From Stenotrophomonas raiganjensis (SeqCode) (GTDB lineage: Bacteria > Pseudomonadota > Gammaproteobacteria > Xanthomonadales > Xanthomonadaceae), in the NCBI RefSeq assembly GCF_030658505.1, contig NZ_JAUTXR010000192.1, forward strand, positions 62,001 through 126,000: a DNA stretch of 64,000 nt, in the 5' to 3' direction. A program made the position numbers and the translations under genes. Each line of letters opens with the position of its first letter. Position 1 is the stretch's first letter. The notes beneath the pieces were generated by a model that saw only the letters and a program-made list of their open reading frames with translations, did not search any database and was not told where the DNA came from. Positions 1-10,249 of this stretch are shown here, one piece after another.

Positions 1-31
1 CACGCTTGAAGGGCTACAGCCTGGTGGGCGC

Positions 32-364
32 GTGAGGGCAGGGTACGGGCTTCTGCTGATGGCGATGTTGCCGGGCGCGGCGCTGGCCCAGGTCACCGAC
101 ACCGCCAGCTATCTGCAGCGGATGGACAGCGATGGCGACGGCAGGGTCAGCGAGGCCGAGTACGTGCAGTGGATGCTGTATGCCTTCGACCACATGGACC
201 GCAATGGCGATGGTGTGCTGACGGCCGAGGAGCTGCCCGGTGGCAAGGGCAGGGCGATCAGTCGCGAGCAGCAGCGGCAGGTGATCGTGCAGCGCTTCCA
301 CAAGCAGGATGCCAACGGCGACGGCTTCCTGGATGCACGGGAGCTGGCGGCGCCGCCGCGCTGA
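32..364 (+). CDS. Exported EF-hand calcium-binding protein
   Basis: Small protein of 110 residues with a GTG start. The N-terminus is a hydrophobic signal-like segment ending in an Ala-Leu-Ala site near residue 19, so it is probably periplasmic. Three EF-hand loops are visible: DSDGDGRVSEAE, DRNGDGVLTAEE and DANGDGFLDARE, each with acidic or Asn residues at the usual calcium positions. Such proteins bind calcium as sensors or buffers; no enzymatic domain is present. ATG codons a few residues downstream could also serve as the start. Its 3' end is followed at once by a GTAG palindrome pair and mutM. The specific role is unknown. Confidence 0.8.
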   Translation: MRAGYGLLLMAMLPGAALAQVTDTASYLQRMDSDGDGRVSEAEYVQWMLYAFDHMDRNGDGVLTAEELPGGKGRAISREQQRQVIVQRFHKQDANGDGFLDARELAAPPR

Positions 365-375
365 CTCTGCATCGT

Positions 376-438
376 CGCCGGGCATGGCCCGGCGCTACCA
401 GGTGCACTGGTCCCGGTAGCGCCGGGCCATGCCCGGCG
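376..438. repeat. SMAG-type GTAG palindrome dimer
   Basis: Two 24-base arms (376-399 and 415-438) are perfect inverted copies of each other, and each arm is itself nearly palindromic around GCATGGC. The GTAG tetranucleotide marks the head of each unit, as in the SMAG repetitive extragenic palindromes of Stenotrophomonas maltophilia. The right arm runs into the mutM promoter. Any transcript crossing the pair would fold into a strong hairpin. Confidence 0.85.
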
Positions 439-444
439 TAGAAT
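439..444 (+). promoter_or_regulatory. Putative -10 element of a leaderless mutM promoter
   Basis: TAGAAT lies six bases before the mutM ATG and no Shine-Dalgarno sequence is visible. With normal -10 to start-site spacing, transcription would begin at or next to the A of ATG. Its first bases come from the edge of the repeat unit. This is inferred from sequence alone. Confidence 0.45.
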
Positions 445-450
445 CGCCCC

Positions 451-1263
451 ATGCCTGAACTGCCCGAAGTCGAAACCACCCGCCGCGGCCTGGCGCCGCA
501 CCTGCAGGGCCGCCGCGTGCATGGCGTGATCCTTCGCCGCGCCGACCTGCGCTGGCCGATTCCGCCGGAAGTGGCCGAACTGCTGCCCGGGCAGCGCATC
601 GACGATATCCGCCGGCGCGCCAAGTACCTGCTGCTGGACACCGCCATCGGCAGCGCGGTGCTGCATCTGGGCATGTCCGGCAGCCTGCGCGTGTTGCCCG
701 GCGATACCCCGCTGCGCGCCCACGACCATGTGGACATCAGCCTGGACAACGGCCGCCTGCTGCGCTTCAACGACCCGCGCCGCTTCGGCAGCCTGCTCTG
801 GCAGCCGGCCGGCGAGATCCATCCGCTGCTGCAGGGGCTGGGCCCGGAGCCGCTGGATGATGCCTTCGATGGGGACTACCTGTTCGCGCGCAGCCGGGGC
901 CGCAGTGCGCCGGTGAAAACGTTCCTGATGGACCAGGCGGTCGTGGTGGGCGTGGGCAACATCTACGCCGCCGAAAGCCTGTTCAAGGCCGGCATCAGTC
1001 CGTTGCGCGAGGCGGGCAAGATCTCGCGCGAACGCTACCAGCGGCTGGCCGACGCGGTGAAGGAGATCCTCGGCTACGCCATCACCCGCGGCGGCACCAC
1101 CCTGCGCGACTTCATCAGCCCGGACGGCGCGCCGGGCTACTTCGAGCAGGAACTGCTGGTGTACGGCCGCGATGGGCTGCCGTGCCCGACCTGTGGCCGC
1201 GCGCTGAAGCACGCCACCATCGGCCAGCGCGCCAGCGTCTGGTGCAGCCACTGCCAGCGTTGA
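451..1263 (+). CDS. mutM: Formamidopyrimidine-DNA glycosylase (Fpg/MutM)
   Basis: Base-excision repair enzyme that removes 8-oxoguanine and other oxidised purines and nicks the abasic site by beta,delta-elimination. The 270 residues match the family length. The N-terminus MPELPEVET supplies the catalytic Pro2 and Glu3, and Lys58 is the conserved lysine of the first domain. The last 26 residues hold the zinc finger with cysteines near 245, 248, 265 and 268. The ATG gives the invariant N-terminus that the chemistry requires, so the start is firm. The gene stands alone between a palindromic repeat and opgD. Confidence 0.97.
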   Translation: MPELPEVETTRRGLAPHLQGRRVHGVILRRADLRWPIPPEVAELLPGQRIDDIRRRAKYLLLDTAIGSAVLHLGMSGSLRVLPGDTPLRAHDHVDISLDNGRLLRFNDPRRFGSLLWQPAGEIHPLLQGLGPEPLDDAFDGDYLFARSRGRSAPVKTFLMDQAVVVGVGNIYAAESLFKAGISPLREAGKISRERYQRLADAVKEILGYAITRGGTTLRDFISPDGAPGYFEQELLVYGRDGLPCPTCGRALKHATIGQRASVWCSHCQR

Positions 1264-1368
1264 GCCGAGCGGCCAGCGGCAGCTGAACGGGCAGGGCGCG
1301 TCTCCGCTGCCCGTTAACGTTTGTCTGCCTATGATGGCCGACCTTCCCACTGTGCCTGACGCGCCTGC

Positions 1369-2973
1369 ATGCAACGACGCGACTTCATCCGCAATGCCTC
1401 CCTCGCCCTGGCTGCATTCGGCCTGCCGTCCCTGCCCGCGTGCGCGGCCAGCAAGAGCGGCCAGATGGGCCTGCGCCGCCTCGGCCAGCCGCAGCCGTTC
1501 GACTTCGCCACCCTGAAGGGCCAGGCGCGCGCGCTGGCGCAGGCGCCCTACAAGAGCCACAAGCGGGTGCTGCCGGGTCGACTGGAAGGCCTGGACTGGG
1601 ACCAGTACCAGTCGATCGGCTACCGCCAGGACCATGCCCTGTGGGCTGACCAGCCCGGCAAGTTCCAGGCCAAGTTCTTCCACCTCGGCCTGTACTTCCA
1701 TTCGCCGGTGCGCATGTTCGACGTGGTTGACGGCAAGGCGCAGGAGCTGGCCTATGACGGCGCAGCTTTCAACTACGGCAAGAGCGGCATCAAGGACGGC
1801 GAGCTGCCGGCCGATCTGGGCTTCGCCGGGTTCCGCCTGAACACCCGCAAGGACACCGACCGCGACTTCGCCGCCTTCCTTGGCGCCAGCTACTTCCGCG
1901 CCGTCGGCAAGGAAGGCCAGTACGGCCAGTCGGCGCGTGGCCTGGCGATCGATACCGGCATGGGCAAGCCGGAGGAATTCCCCGATTTCATCGCCTACTA
2001 CCTGGAACAGCCGTCGGCCGATTCGGAAACGATCGTGGTGTATGGGCTGCTGGATTCGCCCAGCGTGGCCGGTGCCTACCGTTTCGCCATCACCAATGGC
2101 GACGTGCTGCTGATGGACATCGACAGCGCGCTGTACCCGCGCAAGGCGATCGAGCGCCTGGGCATCGCACCGTGCACGAGCATGTACCAGGTGGGCGAGA
2201 ACGACCGGCGCATGGGCTGGGACTGGCGGCCGGAGATCCACGATACCGACGGCCTGTCGCTGTGGACCGGTGCCGGCGAGTGGATCTGGCGGCCGCTGCT
2301 GAACCCGCGCAACCTGCGTTTCAACATGTTCGTGGACCGCAACCCGCGCGGCTTTGGCCTGCTGCAGCGTGACCGCAACTTCGACCACTACCAGGATGAC
2401 GGCGTGTTCTACGAGAAGCGCCCGTGCCTGTGGGTGGAGCCGAAGGGCGAGTGGGGCGAGGGCTCGGTGCAGCTGGTGGAGATCCCCACCGTGGACGAGA
2501 CCTTCGACAACATCGTGGCGTTCTGGAACCCGAAGGAAAAGCCGCAGCCGGGCCAGGAGCTGCTGGTCGGCTACCGCCTGTACTGGGGCGCCGAACCGCC
2601 GGCGCGGCCGCCGCTGGCGCACTGCGTGGCCAGCCGCACCGGCCTGGGCGGTGTGGTCGGCAAGAAGCGCGAGTACTTCAGCTGGCGTTTCGCGGTGGAC
2701 TTCGAAGGCGGCGAGCTGGCCAGCCTGATCGACAAGGGCGAGGTCGAGGCGGTGGTGGAAGCCAGCCGTGGCCGGGTCGAGATCGTGTCGGCGCGTCCGC
2801 TGCGCGAGATCAACGGCTACCGCGCGATGTTCGACCTGGTGCCGCCGGAAGGCAGCACCGAGCAGATCGACATCCGCCTGTTCCTGCGCAGCGGCGGCAA
2901 GACCCTGACCGAGACGTGGCTGTACCAGTACACCCCGCCGCCGGCGGGCGCGCCGGAGCGCACGCTGTACTAA
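1369..2973 (+). CDS. opgD: Periplasmic glucan biosynthesis protein D (OpgD/MdoD)
   Basis: Acts in the periplasm in making osmoregulated periplasmic glucans, with OpgG and OpgH; OpgD is thought to shape the glucan backbone. The 534-residue product opens with a twin-arginine signal (MQRRDFIRNASLALAAFG, then Leu-Pro-Ala-Cys-Ala), so it should leave the cytoplasm folded through Tat, as other OpgD proteins do. The body has the OpgG/OpgD beta-sandwich pattern, with an aromatic-rich stretch after the signal (YQSIGYRQDHALW) and an FFHLGLYFHSPV motif. The ATG at 1369 gives a correctly placed Tat signal. The opgG and opgH genes are not adjacent. Confidence 0.93.
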   Translation: MQRRDFIRNASLALAAFGLPSLPACAASKSGQMGLRRLGQPQPFDFATLKGQARALAQAPYKSHKRVLPGRLEGLDWDQYQSIGYRQDHALWADQPGKFQAKFFHLGLYFHSPVRMFDVVDGKAQELAYDGAAFNYGKSGIKDGELPADLGFAGFRLNTRKDTDRDFAAFLGASYFRAVGKEGQYGQSARGLAIDTGMGKPEEFPDFIAYYLEQPSADSETIVVYGLLDSPSVAGAYRFAITNGDVLLMDIDSALYPRKAIERLGIAPCTSMYQVGENDRRMGWDWRPEIHDTDGLSLWTGAGEWIWRPLLNPRNLRFNMFVDRNPRGFGLLQRDRNFDHYQDDGVFYEKRPCLWVEPKGEWGEGSVQLVEIPTVDETFDNIVAFWNPKEKPQPGQELLVGYRLYWGAEPPARPPLAHCVASRTGLGGVVGKKREYFSWRFAVDFEGGELASLIDKGEVEAVVEASRGRVEIVSARPLREINGYRAMFDLVPPEGSTEQIDIRLFLRSGGKTLTETWLYQYTPPPAGAPERTLY

Positions 2974-3055
2974 GCGGGGTGTTGGGTTGCAGGGCTTGCA
3001 GCCCTGCACCTGCTGACGTCCACGTCAACGTCAAAAGCGGGCATTCCGTGGGATG

Positions 3056-3155
3056 GCGGGGTGGGTCCGGTGGCAGGGAACGCTGCAAGTACATCCATGT
3101 AAGCTCGATCGCCGCATCCATGCGGCTCACGCCCCTGCCACCGGACCCACCCCGC
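3056..3155. repeat. Long inverted-repeat element, 23-bp perfect arms
   Basis: The arms at 3056-3078 and 3133-3155 are perfect reverse complements of 23 bases, separated by 54 bases. The spacer holds the 8-mer CATCCATG twice, the second copy beside a short GCAT/ATGC palindrome. The element lies in the 552-base gap between opgD and queF and has no coding capacity. It is larger than the GTAG palindromes and looks like a separate family of non-coding repeat. In RNA it would form a long stem with a branched head. Confidence 0.75.
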
Positions 3156-3317
3156 CTCCGACAGTTTCCCGCGGCTGTTGGTGTCTACTGCTGTTGGTGG
3201 GTGCCGACCGTTGGTCGACACGGCAGACGTCATGAACGTCTGAAGGATCGGCTTTTGATTTTGATTTTTCTGATCTTTCCCGTGGTGGTAGCCGCGTGCA
3301 GAGAATTGTCAGGGGTC

Positions 3318-3413
3318 GGGAGGGCAGGCGGGGCGGGGGTGTCCGCGGCATGGATGCCGCGGCCAAGCCCCCAGGGACGGGTTTACGGCGTCCCCCGGCC
3401 CGCCTGCCCTCCC
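3318..3413. repeat. Second long inverted-repeat element with inner palindrome
   Basis: Arms of 15 bases at 3318-3332 and 3399-3413 are perfectly complementary. Inside lies a 20-base palindrome (3343-3362, CCGCGGCAT / ATGCCGCGG) and then a less regular region. The build (GC-rich arms around a head containing a GCATGGATGC core) resembles the element at 3056-3155. The remainder of the 2974-3512 gap, a T-rich stretch around 3250-3290, shows no gene. Confidence 0.7.
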
Positions 3414-3512
3414 GGCCAAGCCGATAGACCGCCTTCCGCAACCAGCCAACTCAACCACCACGGAGGGGCTCCGCCGTTGGCCGGCCTGGCCGAAGGCCCG
3501 CCCTCCGCGCGA

Positions 3513-3518
3513 TACAAT
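3513..3518 (+). promoter_or_regulatory. Putative -10 element of queF
   Basis: TACAAT sits seven bases before the ATG at 3526 and overlaps the alternative ATG at 3517. No ribosome binding site is seen before either ATG. If TACAAT is the -10 box, the transcript would start at about 3525, favouring the 3526 start and near-leaderless translation. Confidence 0.4.
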
Positions 3519-3525
3519 GGCGCCC

Positions 3526-4344
3526 ATGAACACCCCACAGGATTCCAGCCTCGGTCGCGAGGTCAGTTACCCGTCGCAGTACGATCCCGGCCTGCTGTTT
3601 CCCATCCCCCGCAGCGGTGCCCGCGCCGAGATCGGCCTCGATGACGCCGCGCTGCCGTTCGTCGGCCATGACCGCTGGCATGCCTTCGAGCTGAGCTGGC
3701 TCGACCCGCGTGGCAAGCCGCAGGTCGCCGTCGCCACCGTGCAGGTACCGTGCACTTCGCCGCGGCTGATCGAATCGAAGTCGTTCAAGCTGTACCTCAA
3801 CTCCCTCAACAGCACCCGTATCAACAGCGCCGAGGCACTGCGCGAGCGTCTGGTGGCCGACCTGTCGGCCTGCGCCGGTGCGCCGGTCCAGGTCGAGTTC
3901 GGCCTGCCGGGCCTGCGCGGGACGCCACTCGGTGAGTCCATCGACGGGCTGGATGTGGAAATCGACTGCTACGGTCCGCCGCAGGCGGACTTCCTCGTCG
4001 CTGATGCGGGCGAGCTGGTGGAAGAGACGCTGGTCTCGGCGCTGCTGAAGTCCAACTGCCCGGTCACCGGGCAGCCGGACTGGGCCACGGTCAGCCTGCG
4101 CTACCACGGGCCGAAGATCGACCGTGCCGGCCTGCTGCGCTATCTGGTCAGCTACCGCGAGCATGCAGAGTTCCACGAACAATGCGTTGAGCGGATCTTC
4201 AGCGAGGTGTCTGCGCGCTGCCAGCCGCAATGGCTGGAAGTGGAAGCCCGCTATACCCGCCGTGGCGGCCTGGACATCAATCCGTGGCGCGCCAGCCCCG
4301 GCATCGCTGCCCCGGCCGCGACCTACCGCGAACTGCGCCAATAG
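3526..4344 (+). CDS. queF: NADPH-dependent 7-cyano-7-deazaguanine reductase
   Basis: Reduces preQ0 to preQ1 in the queuosine tRNA-modification pathway, using NADPH, in the cytoplasm. This is the long (type II, two-domain) form at 272 residues, like E. coli QueF (282). The NADPH/fold signature [11 protein letters not shown] lies in the N-terminal half. The C-terminal half carries the catalytic motif [11 protein letters not shown], with the nucleophilic Cys and the following Asp, plus [12 protein letters not shown] near the end. An ATG at 3517 would add three residues; 3526 is preferred because of the promoter-like TACAAT overlapping 3517. No other queuosine gene is adjacent. Confidence 0.95.
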   Translation: MNTPQDSSLGREVSYPSQYDPGLLFPIPRSGARAEIGLDDAALPFVGHDRWHAFELSWLDPRGKPQVAVATVQVPCTSPRLIESKSFKLYLNSLNSTRINSAEALRERLVADLSACAGAPVQVEFGLPGLRGTPLGESIDGLDVEIDCYGPPQADFLVADAGELVEETLVSALLKSNCPVTGQPDWATVSLRYHGPKIDRAGLLRYLVSYREHAEFHEQCVERIFSEVSARCQPQWLEVEARYTRRGGLDINPWRASPGIAAPAATYRELRQ

Positions 4345-4358
4345 CCGTCGCAGGCGGT

Positions 4359-4438
4359 TACCGGTAGTGCCGGCCGCTGGCCGGCAACCGCAAGGAGCCC
4401 CCGTCCAGGGCAAGGCAGCCGGCCAGCGGCCGGCTCTA
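4359..4438. repeat. GTAG palindrome pair
   Basis: A GGTAGTGCCGGCCGCTGGCC unit at the left and a GGCCAGCGGCCGGCTCTACC unit at the right face each other across about 30 bases. Each unit folds on itself, and the two also pair with each other. It immediately follows queF and belongs to the SMAG class. Confidence 0.8.
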
Positions 4439-4465
4439 CCGGACACCGTCCCTCCCGATTGTTCA

Positions 4466-4483
4466 GCCGCCCCCGGGGGCGGC
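4466..4483. terminator. Perfect 18-bp GC palindrome, possible terminator
   Basis: GCCGCCCCCGGGGGCGGC is a perfect palindrome between queF and the LysM gene. It lacks a long T run (only CTTCAC follows), so an intrinsic terminator is only weakly supported; it may just be a stable hairpin. Confidence 0.35.
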
Positions 4484-4561
4484 TTCACATCTGCACCATC
4501 CCCATTTAACAACCTTCATGGCACCGTGCGAGCCACGTAGTCATGCAGACGGGAGTTGTGG

Positions 4562-4855
4562 ATGAGTACCGAGAAGAAAGCCGATTTCTCCGGCGTCAGT
4601 GCCAGCGTCGACAGTACCGCCGAACAGGTGCCGAAGGCGGACTTCTCCGGCGTCAGCGCTTCGGTGGACAGCACCGCCGACGTTGTGAGCGGCGGCACCT
4701 ACACCGTGCAGAAGGGTGACTCGCTGTCGAAGATCGCCAAGCAGCATCTGGGCGACGCCAATGCCTGGAAGAAGATCTTCGAAGCCAATCGCGATGTGCT
4801 TGATGACCCGGACAGGATCTTCCCGGGCCAGACCCTGAAACTGCCGCCGAAGTAA
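4562..4855 (+). CDS. Small LysM-domain protein with an internal duplication
   Basis: A 97-residue protein with a C-terminal LysM domain (GTYTVQKGDSLSKIAKQHLG to ILPGQ-like FPGQTLKLP), a fold that binds N-acetylglucosamine polymers such as peptidoglycan. The N-terminal 40 residues hold two exact copies of KADFSGVSASVDSTA (residues 6-20 and 25-39). No signal peptide is seen, as in the LysM protein Kbp/YgaU of E. coli, which carries a BON domain in place of the repeats. The ATG at 4562 has GGGAG eight bases upstream and is preferred over the TTG at 4556. A lipoprotein gene follows 45 bases downstream and may be co-transcribed. Confidence 0.82.
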   Translation: MSTEKKADFSGVSASVDSTAEQVPKADFSGVSASVDSTADVVSGGTYTVQKGDSLSKIAKQHLGDANAWKKIFEANRDVLDDPDRIFPGQTLKLPPK

Positions 4856-4900
4856 GCCGGCCATCGAACGCCGTCCGACAATCCCTGGGAGGAACCCCGA

Positions 4901-5413
4901 ATGATCAAGACCACCCCGCTCCAGACCGCCCTGATCGCCGCCCTGCTGGGCAGCGTTGCCCTGGTCGGTTGCAAGAAGAAGGAAGAGTCGACCGACACCA
5001 ACGCCGCCCCGGCCGCCACGGCCCCGGCTGAGCCGGCAGCGCCGGCGCCGATGACCGGTGCACCGCCGCCGATGGCAGAAGCCGCTGCGGTTTCGGTTTC
5101 CACCGTCACCGTGGGCAAGACGGCCGCCGCCGACAAATCGGTCGCACCGGCTGCTTTGTTCGCTCCGAAGGATGACGTCATCGTCTCGATCAAAACCGAC
5201 GGCACTGCCAACAACGTCAGCGTCGGCGCCAAGCTGACCTTCCAGGACGGTCAGGTGGCCGGCGAACAGAACGCGACCCTGAATGCCAGCGGCGCGGAGA
5301 CCACCAACGTCACGTTCAAGAATGCAAAGGGCTGGCCGGCCGGCAAGTACCGCGCCGAGGTCATGGTCGATGGCAAGGCGGCCGGAACGCCGCAGGAGTT
5401 CGAGGTCAAGTAA
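4901..5413 (+). CDS. Putative lipoprotein, alanine/proline-rich N-terminus
   Basis: A 170-residue protein with a lipoprotein signal: a hydrophobic run ending in LVGC at residues 21-24, followed by KKKEES. After the lipidated cysteine comes an Ala/Pro/Thr linker of about 50 residues, then a globular C-terminal half of about 90 residues containing DDVIVSIKTDGTANN and a Gly-Trp-Pro-Ala-Gly-Lys-Tyr motif, suggesting a beta-sandwich. No enzyme motif is recognised. GGAGG lies about 10 bases before the ATG. A clear terminator follows. It may share a transcript with the LysM gene upstream. Confidence 0.8.
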   Translation: MIKTTPLQTALIAALLGSVALVGCKKKEESTDTNAAPAATAPAEPAAPAPMTGAPPPMAEAAAVSVSTVTVGKTAAADKSVAPAALFAPKDDVIVSIKTDGTANNVSVGAKLTFQDGQVAGEQNATLNASGAETTNVTFKNAKGWPAGKYRAEVMVDGKAAGTPQEFEVK

Positions 5414-5448
5414 GTCCTGCCGACTCTCTCCCGGCAGGGCTCACGATG

Positions 5449-5477
5449 GACGCAGCCGCGAGGCTGCGTCTTTTTTT
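5449..5477 (+). terminator. Intrinsic terminator after the lipoprotein gene
   Basis: The stem GACGCAGCC / GGCTGCGTC with loop GCGA (5449-5470) is followed by seven T residues (5471-5477), a textbook rho-independent terminator on the plus strand. Confidence 0.9.
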
Positions 5478-5497
5478 ATTGGGCGGCGGTTGGCCCC

Positions 5498-5562
5498 ATC
5501 CACGCATGGCGTGGATCTCTACTGACAACCGGGCCGCGTTTCATCCACACCAAGCGTGGATG
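5498..5562. repeat. ATCCACGC/GCGTGGAT palindrome pair
   Basis: Two short palindromic units, CATCCACGCATGGCGTGGAT (from 5498) and CATCCACACCAAGCGTGGAT (from 5542), the first followed by CTCTAC. They match units elsewhere in the window (34406, 43394, 49832) and look like a sequence variant of the GTAG repeats. The rest of 5563-5778 shows no gene and no clear signal. Confidence 0.65.
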
Positions 5563-5625
5563 GATCACAGCGTTGCCGGCACGCAGTACTGCCGCGTATG
5601 GCGCGGCTTTGCCCCGCGCGACTGA

Positions 5626-8001
<2,376 letters not shown>

Positions 8002-8028
8002 TCCACTGCCGTTCGGCCGTGACACCGG

Positions 8029-8057
8029 AACCCGCGCTTCGGCGCGGGTTTCTTTTT
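8029..8057 (+). terminator. Intrinsic terminator of icd
   Basis: AACCCGCGC-TTCG-GCGCGGGTT forms a strong stem with a stable TTCG tetraloop at 8029-8050, followed by TCTTTTT. Confidence 0.9.
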
Positions 8058-8274
8058 GGGCTCTGACCACAGGCGATGGAACCGTGACATCCGTCGGCTG
8101 TCGGAATGCCGTCAAAGGGGCATGAAACTTGCCCGCGATGGCCGTCGCAGAACCGATAGGAGGCGGTCTGCAGCCTCCCTCAATCTGAGCAGTCGATCAC
8201 GACGATCCTCGTCGGCAATGCCCTAGCCTTGGCGACGCGAGACCACCGGGGAGGTGGTCGCTCGGGGATCACGG

Positions 8275-9246
8275 ATGGCACGCGTGCTGGTAGTGGGAAC
8301 CGACATCCAGGGCGAGCAGGCCCTGCTGCAACGGCTGCGCCTGGCGTCAGCACTGCCCGACGGCCAGATCCGCCGCAGCCAGGACCTGGACGACTGCGAC
8401 CTGCTGGTCATCCGCGATACCCCCGCACTGCGCAACGCCGCCCAGCGCATGCGCCAGCAGCGGCCGCGCCTGCAGTGCTGGATCGAGGACCTGGGGGGCC
8501 AACTACGTGACGGTGATGGCCATCAGGGCGTACTTGATGACGGTGCCATCGGCCGCGCACTGCGCGGCATGCAATTGGCAGGAGAGCCGCTTGCCATGCC
8601 CGCACCCGCACCGATCCGCCTGGCTGATGGTGCGCATGCCATCACCCGCCTGCTGCGCGAACGACTGCCCCTGAAGCAGGGGCAGGCACTGCTCAGCGAC
8701 GCCGGAGAGCCCTTGCTGCTGATGGACCTGGAGCACGACCAGGCCGTGCTGCTGCAGGAGCCCGCGAGTGTGCTGGTCGAGCGCCTGGCCGATGCCTTCG
8801 AACGCCTGCAGCTGGATGCGCTGACACCCGCACGCCTGCAGGCATTGGCCAGCGAGCGGCCCCGCCAGCCCTTGCGACCGCTGTTGTGGCAATGGGCACA
8901 GCGCAGCCGCCATTGGCAGGCACTGGACGAACGTCTTCGCAACGCGTCGGTGAAGCTGCTGCGTTGGCCGGATTTCCGCGTGCTGGGCCATGACCACGAT
9001 GGGTTCCGGCTGTGCTCGCTGCTGCTCAAGCGCGCCTGCACGGTCGAGGAATGCGTGATGCTGCTCGAACTGCCCGCGGCAGCCGTGCGCGACTTCATCC
9101 ATGCCGCCTACCTGTGCGGCTATGCGCAGCTGCAGGTCGCCCCAGCGGCACCGGCGACGGCAACACGCACTACCGGCACCAGTACCGACAGCGGCCTGCT
9201 TGCCCGCCTGTGGCGGCACCTGCGCGGGGGGGAACGCAATGCGTGA
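8275..9246 (+). CDS. Unknown protein, first gene of the GTPase-roadblock cassette
   Basis: A 323-residue cytoplasmic protein from ATG 8275 (an in-frame GTG at 8254 would add seven residues). The N-terminal 80 residues begin MARVLVVGTDIQGEQ and read like a receiver-type alpha/beta fold, but no clear acidic pocket and phosphoacceptor set is visible. The region around 235-290 (DGFRLCSLLLKRACTVEECV, then LPAAAVRDFIHAAYLCGY) looks like a helical or winged-helix module. The tail is Ala/Thr-rich. The stop codon overlaps the start of the GTPase gene, so it is translated with it and may be a partner or effector. No family is recognised with confidence. Confidence 0.75.
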   Translation: MARVLVVGTDIQGEQALLQRLRLASALPDGQIRRSQDLDDCDLLVIRDTPALRNAAQRMRQQRPRLQCWIEDLGGQLRDGDGHQGVLDDGAIGRALRGMQLAGEPLAMPAPAPIRLADGAHAITRLLRERLPLKQGQALLSDAGEPLLLMDLEHDQAVLLQEPASVLVERLADAFERLQLDALTPARLQALASERPRQPLRPLLWQWAQRSRHWQALDERLRNASVKLLRWPDFRVLGHDHDGFRLCSLLLKRACTVEECVMLLELPAAAVRDFIHAAYLCGYAQLQVAPAAPATATRTTGTSTDSGLLARLWRHLRGGERNA

Positions 9247-9787
9247 GCACAAGGTGGTGGTACTGGGTGGCATGGGCAGCGGCAAGTCGACCCTGGTACG
9301 CAGCATCGCCGCGGGTGCGGTGGTCGACACCGATGTGGCCAACAGTGATCGCCTCGGCGCCGACAAGGCATCGACCACTGTCGCATTGGACTATGCCGAC
9401 ATCGATCTGCCGAACGGCGAGCGCCTGCGGTTGTATGGAACGCCCGGCCAGCAGCGCTTCGACTTCCTGTGGCCGATCCTGCTGCAGGGCGCGCGTGGTG
9501 CGGTGTTGTTGCTGGACGCGCGCCGTGCAGGCCTCGCCCGCGAACTGGAGGACTACCTGCAGGTGCTGCAGCCGTTCGCATCGTCCCTGGCGCTGGTGGT
9601 GGCCGTCACCCATCTCGACCAGGCGCCCCACGCCGCGCTGGATGATTGGGCCGCCCGTGCCTGCCTCGACGATCAACTGCTGCCACTGCTGGCCGTGGAT
9701 GCCCGTGACCGCGAACAGGGACTGCTGCTGATGGATGTACTGATGAGCGAAATGGAAGCGCACGCACTGGTTGCGGTGCATGGCTGA
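9239..9787 (+). CDS. Small Ras-like GTPase (MglA/CvnD-like)
   Basis: A 182-residue single-domain GTPase. Motifs: P-loop GGMGSGKST (G1), a conserved Thr region after ADKASTT (G2), YGTPGQQRF (G3, with the Gln after Gly), and VTHLD (G4) in place of the NKxD of classical Ras, a change common in bacterial GTPases of this group. No lipid anchor or transmembrane segment is seen. The ATG lies eight bases inside the upstream gene and the stop overlaps the next ATG, so the three genes are translationally coupled. Such GTPases act as polarity or signalling switches with roadblock proteins, as MglA does with MglB in Myxococcus. Confidence 0.88.
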   Translation: MREHKVVVLGGMGSGKSTLVRSIAAGAVVDTDVANSDRLGADKASTTVALDYADIDLPNGERLRLYGTPGQQRFDFLWPILLQGARGAVLLLDARRAGLARELEDYLQVLQPFASSLALVVAVTHLDQAPHAALDDWAARACLDDQLLPLLAVDARDREQGLLLMDVLMSEMEAHALVAVHG

Positions 9788-10196
9788 CGGGCAGATGGCA
9801 GTGCTGCCCGATGCCGGCCAGCGTGAGCGCCTGCAGCCCTTGCTGCAGGACCTGCAGCAGCGGGTCGAAGGCGTGCGTACGGTAGTGCTGGCCAGCGTCG
9901 ATGGCTTTGCCCTGGTCAGTGCCGGCGCCGATGGGCGTGGCGAACGGCTGGCGGCGATGACCAGCGCGATGCTGGCACTGGCCGCTGCGGTGGGCCGCGA
10001 ACTGGTGTTGGGCGATCTGCAGACGCTGATGCTGGAGGCTGCAGACGGCAAGGTGCTGATGCTGGCGATCCACGCCGAGGGGCGCGCACCGCTGCTGCTG
10101 ATGGCGGCCTGCGACCAGCGCAGCGTGATCGGCCAGGTGCTGTGGCAGAGCAGGGAATGTGGCCAGGCGATCCTGGCCGAACTCGGCGGATCGTGA
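9780..10196 (+). CDS. Roadblock/LC7-domain protein (first copy)
   Basis: A 138-residue protein with the roadblock/LC7 pattern: an N-terminal helix (LQPLLQDLQQRVEGVRTVVLAS), then DGFALVSAG, a central helix (LAAMTSAMLALAAAVGRELV) and a beta hairpin (KVLMLAIH, LLLMAAC). Bacterial members bind and regulate Ras-like GTPases, often as activators. The ATG at 9780 overlaps the GTPase stop codon by eight bases; the TTG at 9771 is less likely. It probably pairs with the GTPase encoded just upstream. Confidence 0.83.
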   Translation: MADGQMAVLPDAGQRERLQPLLQDLQQRVEGVRTVVLASVDGFALVSAGADGRGERLAAMTSAMLALAAAVGRELVLGDLQTLMLEAADGKVLMLAIHAEGRAPLLLMAACDQRSVIGQVLWQSRECGQAILAELGGS

Positions 10197-10249
10197 GCCC
10201 GGCCGCAGGGGAACGAGGGGCTCGAACCAACATCGACAAGGGGTGCGAC

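Noticed and set aside
109..3009. A 966-codon open frame on the minus strand across mutM and opgD
   Set aside because: It is antisense to two well-identified genes and is Arg/Ala/His/Gln-rich without domains, the usual shadow frame in high-GC DNA.
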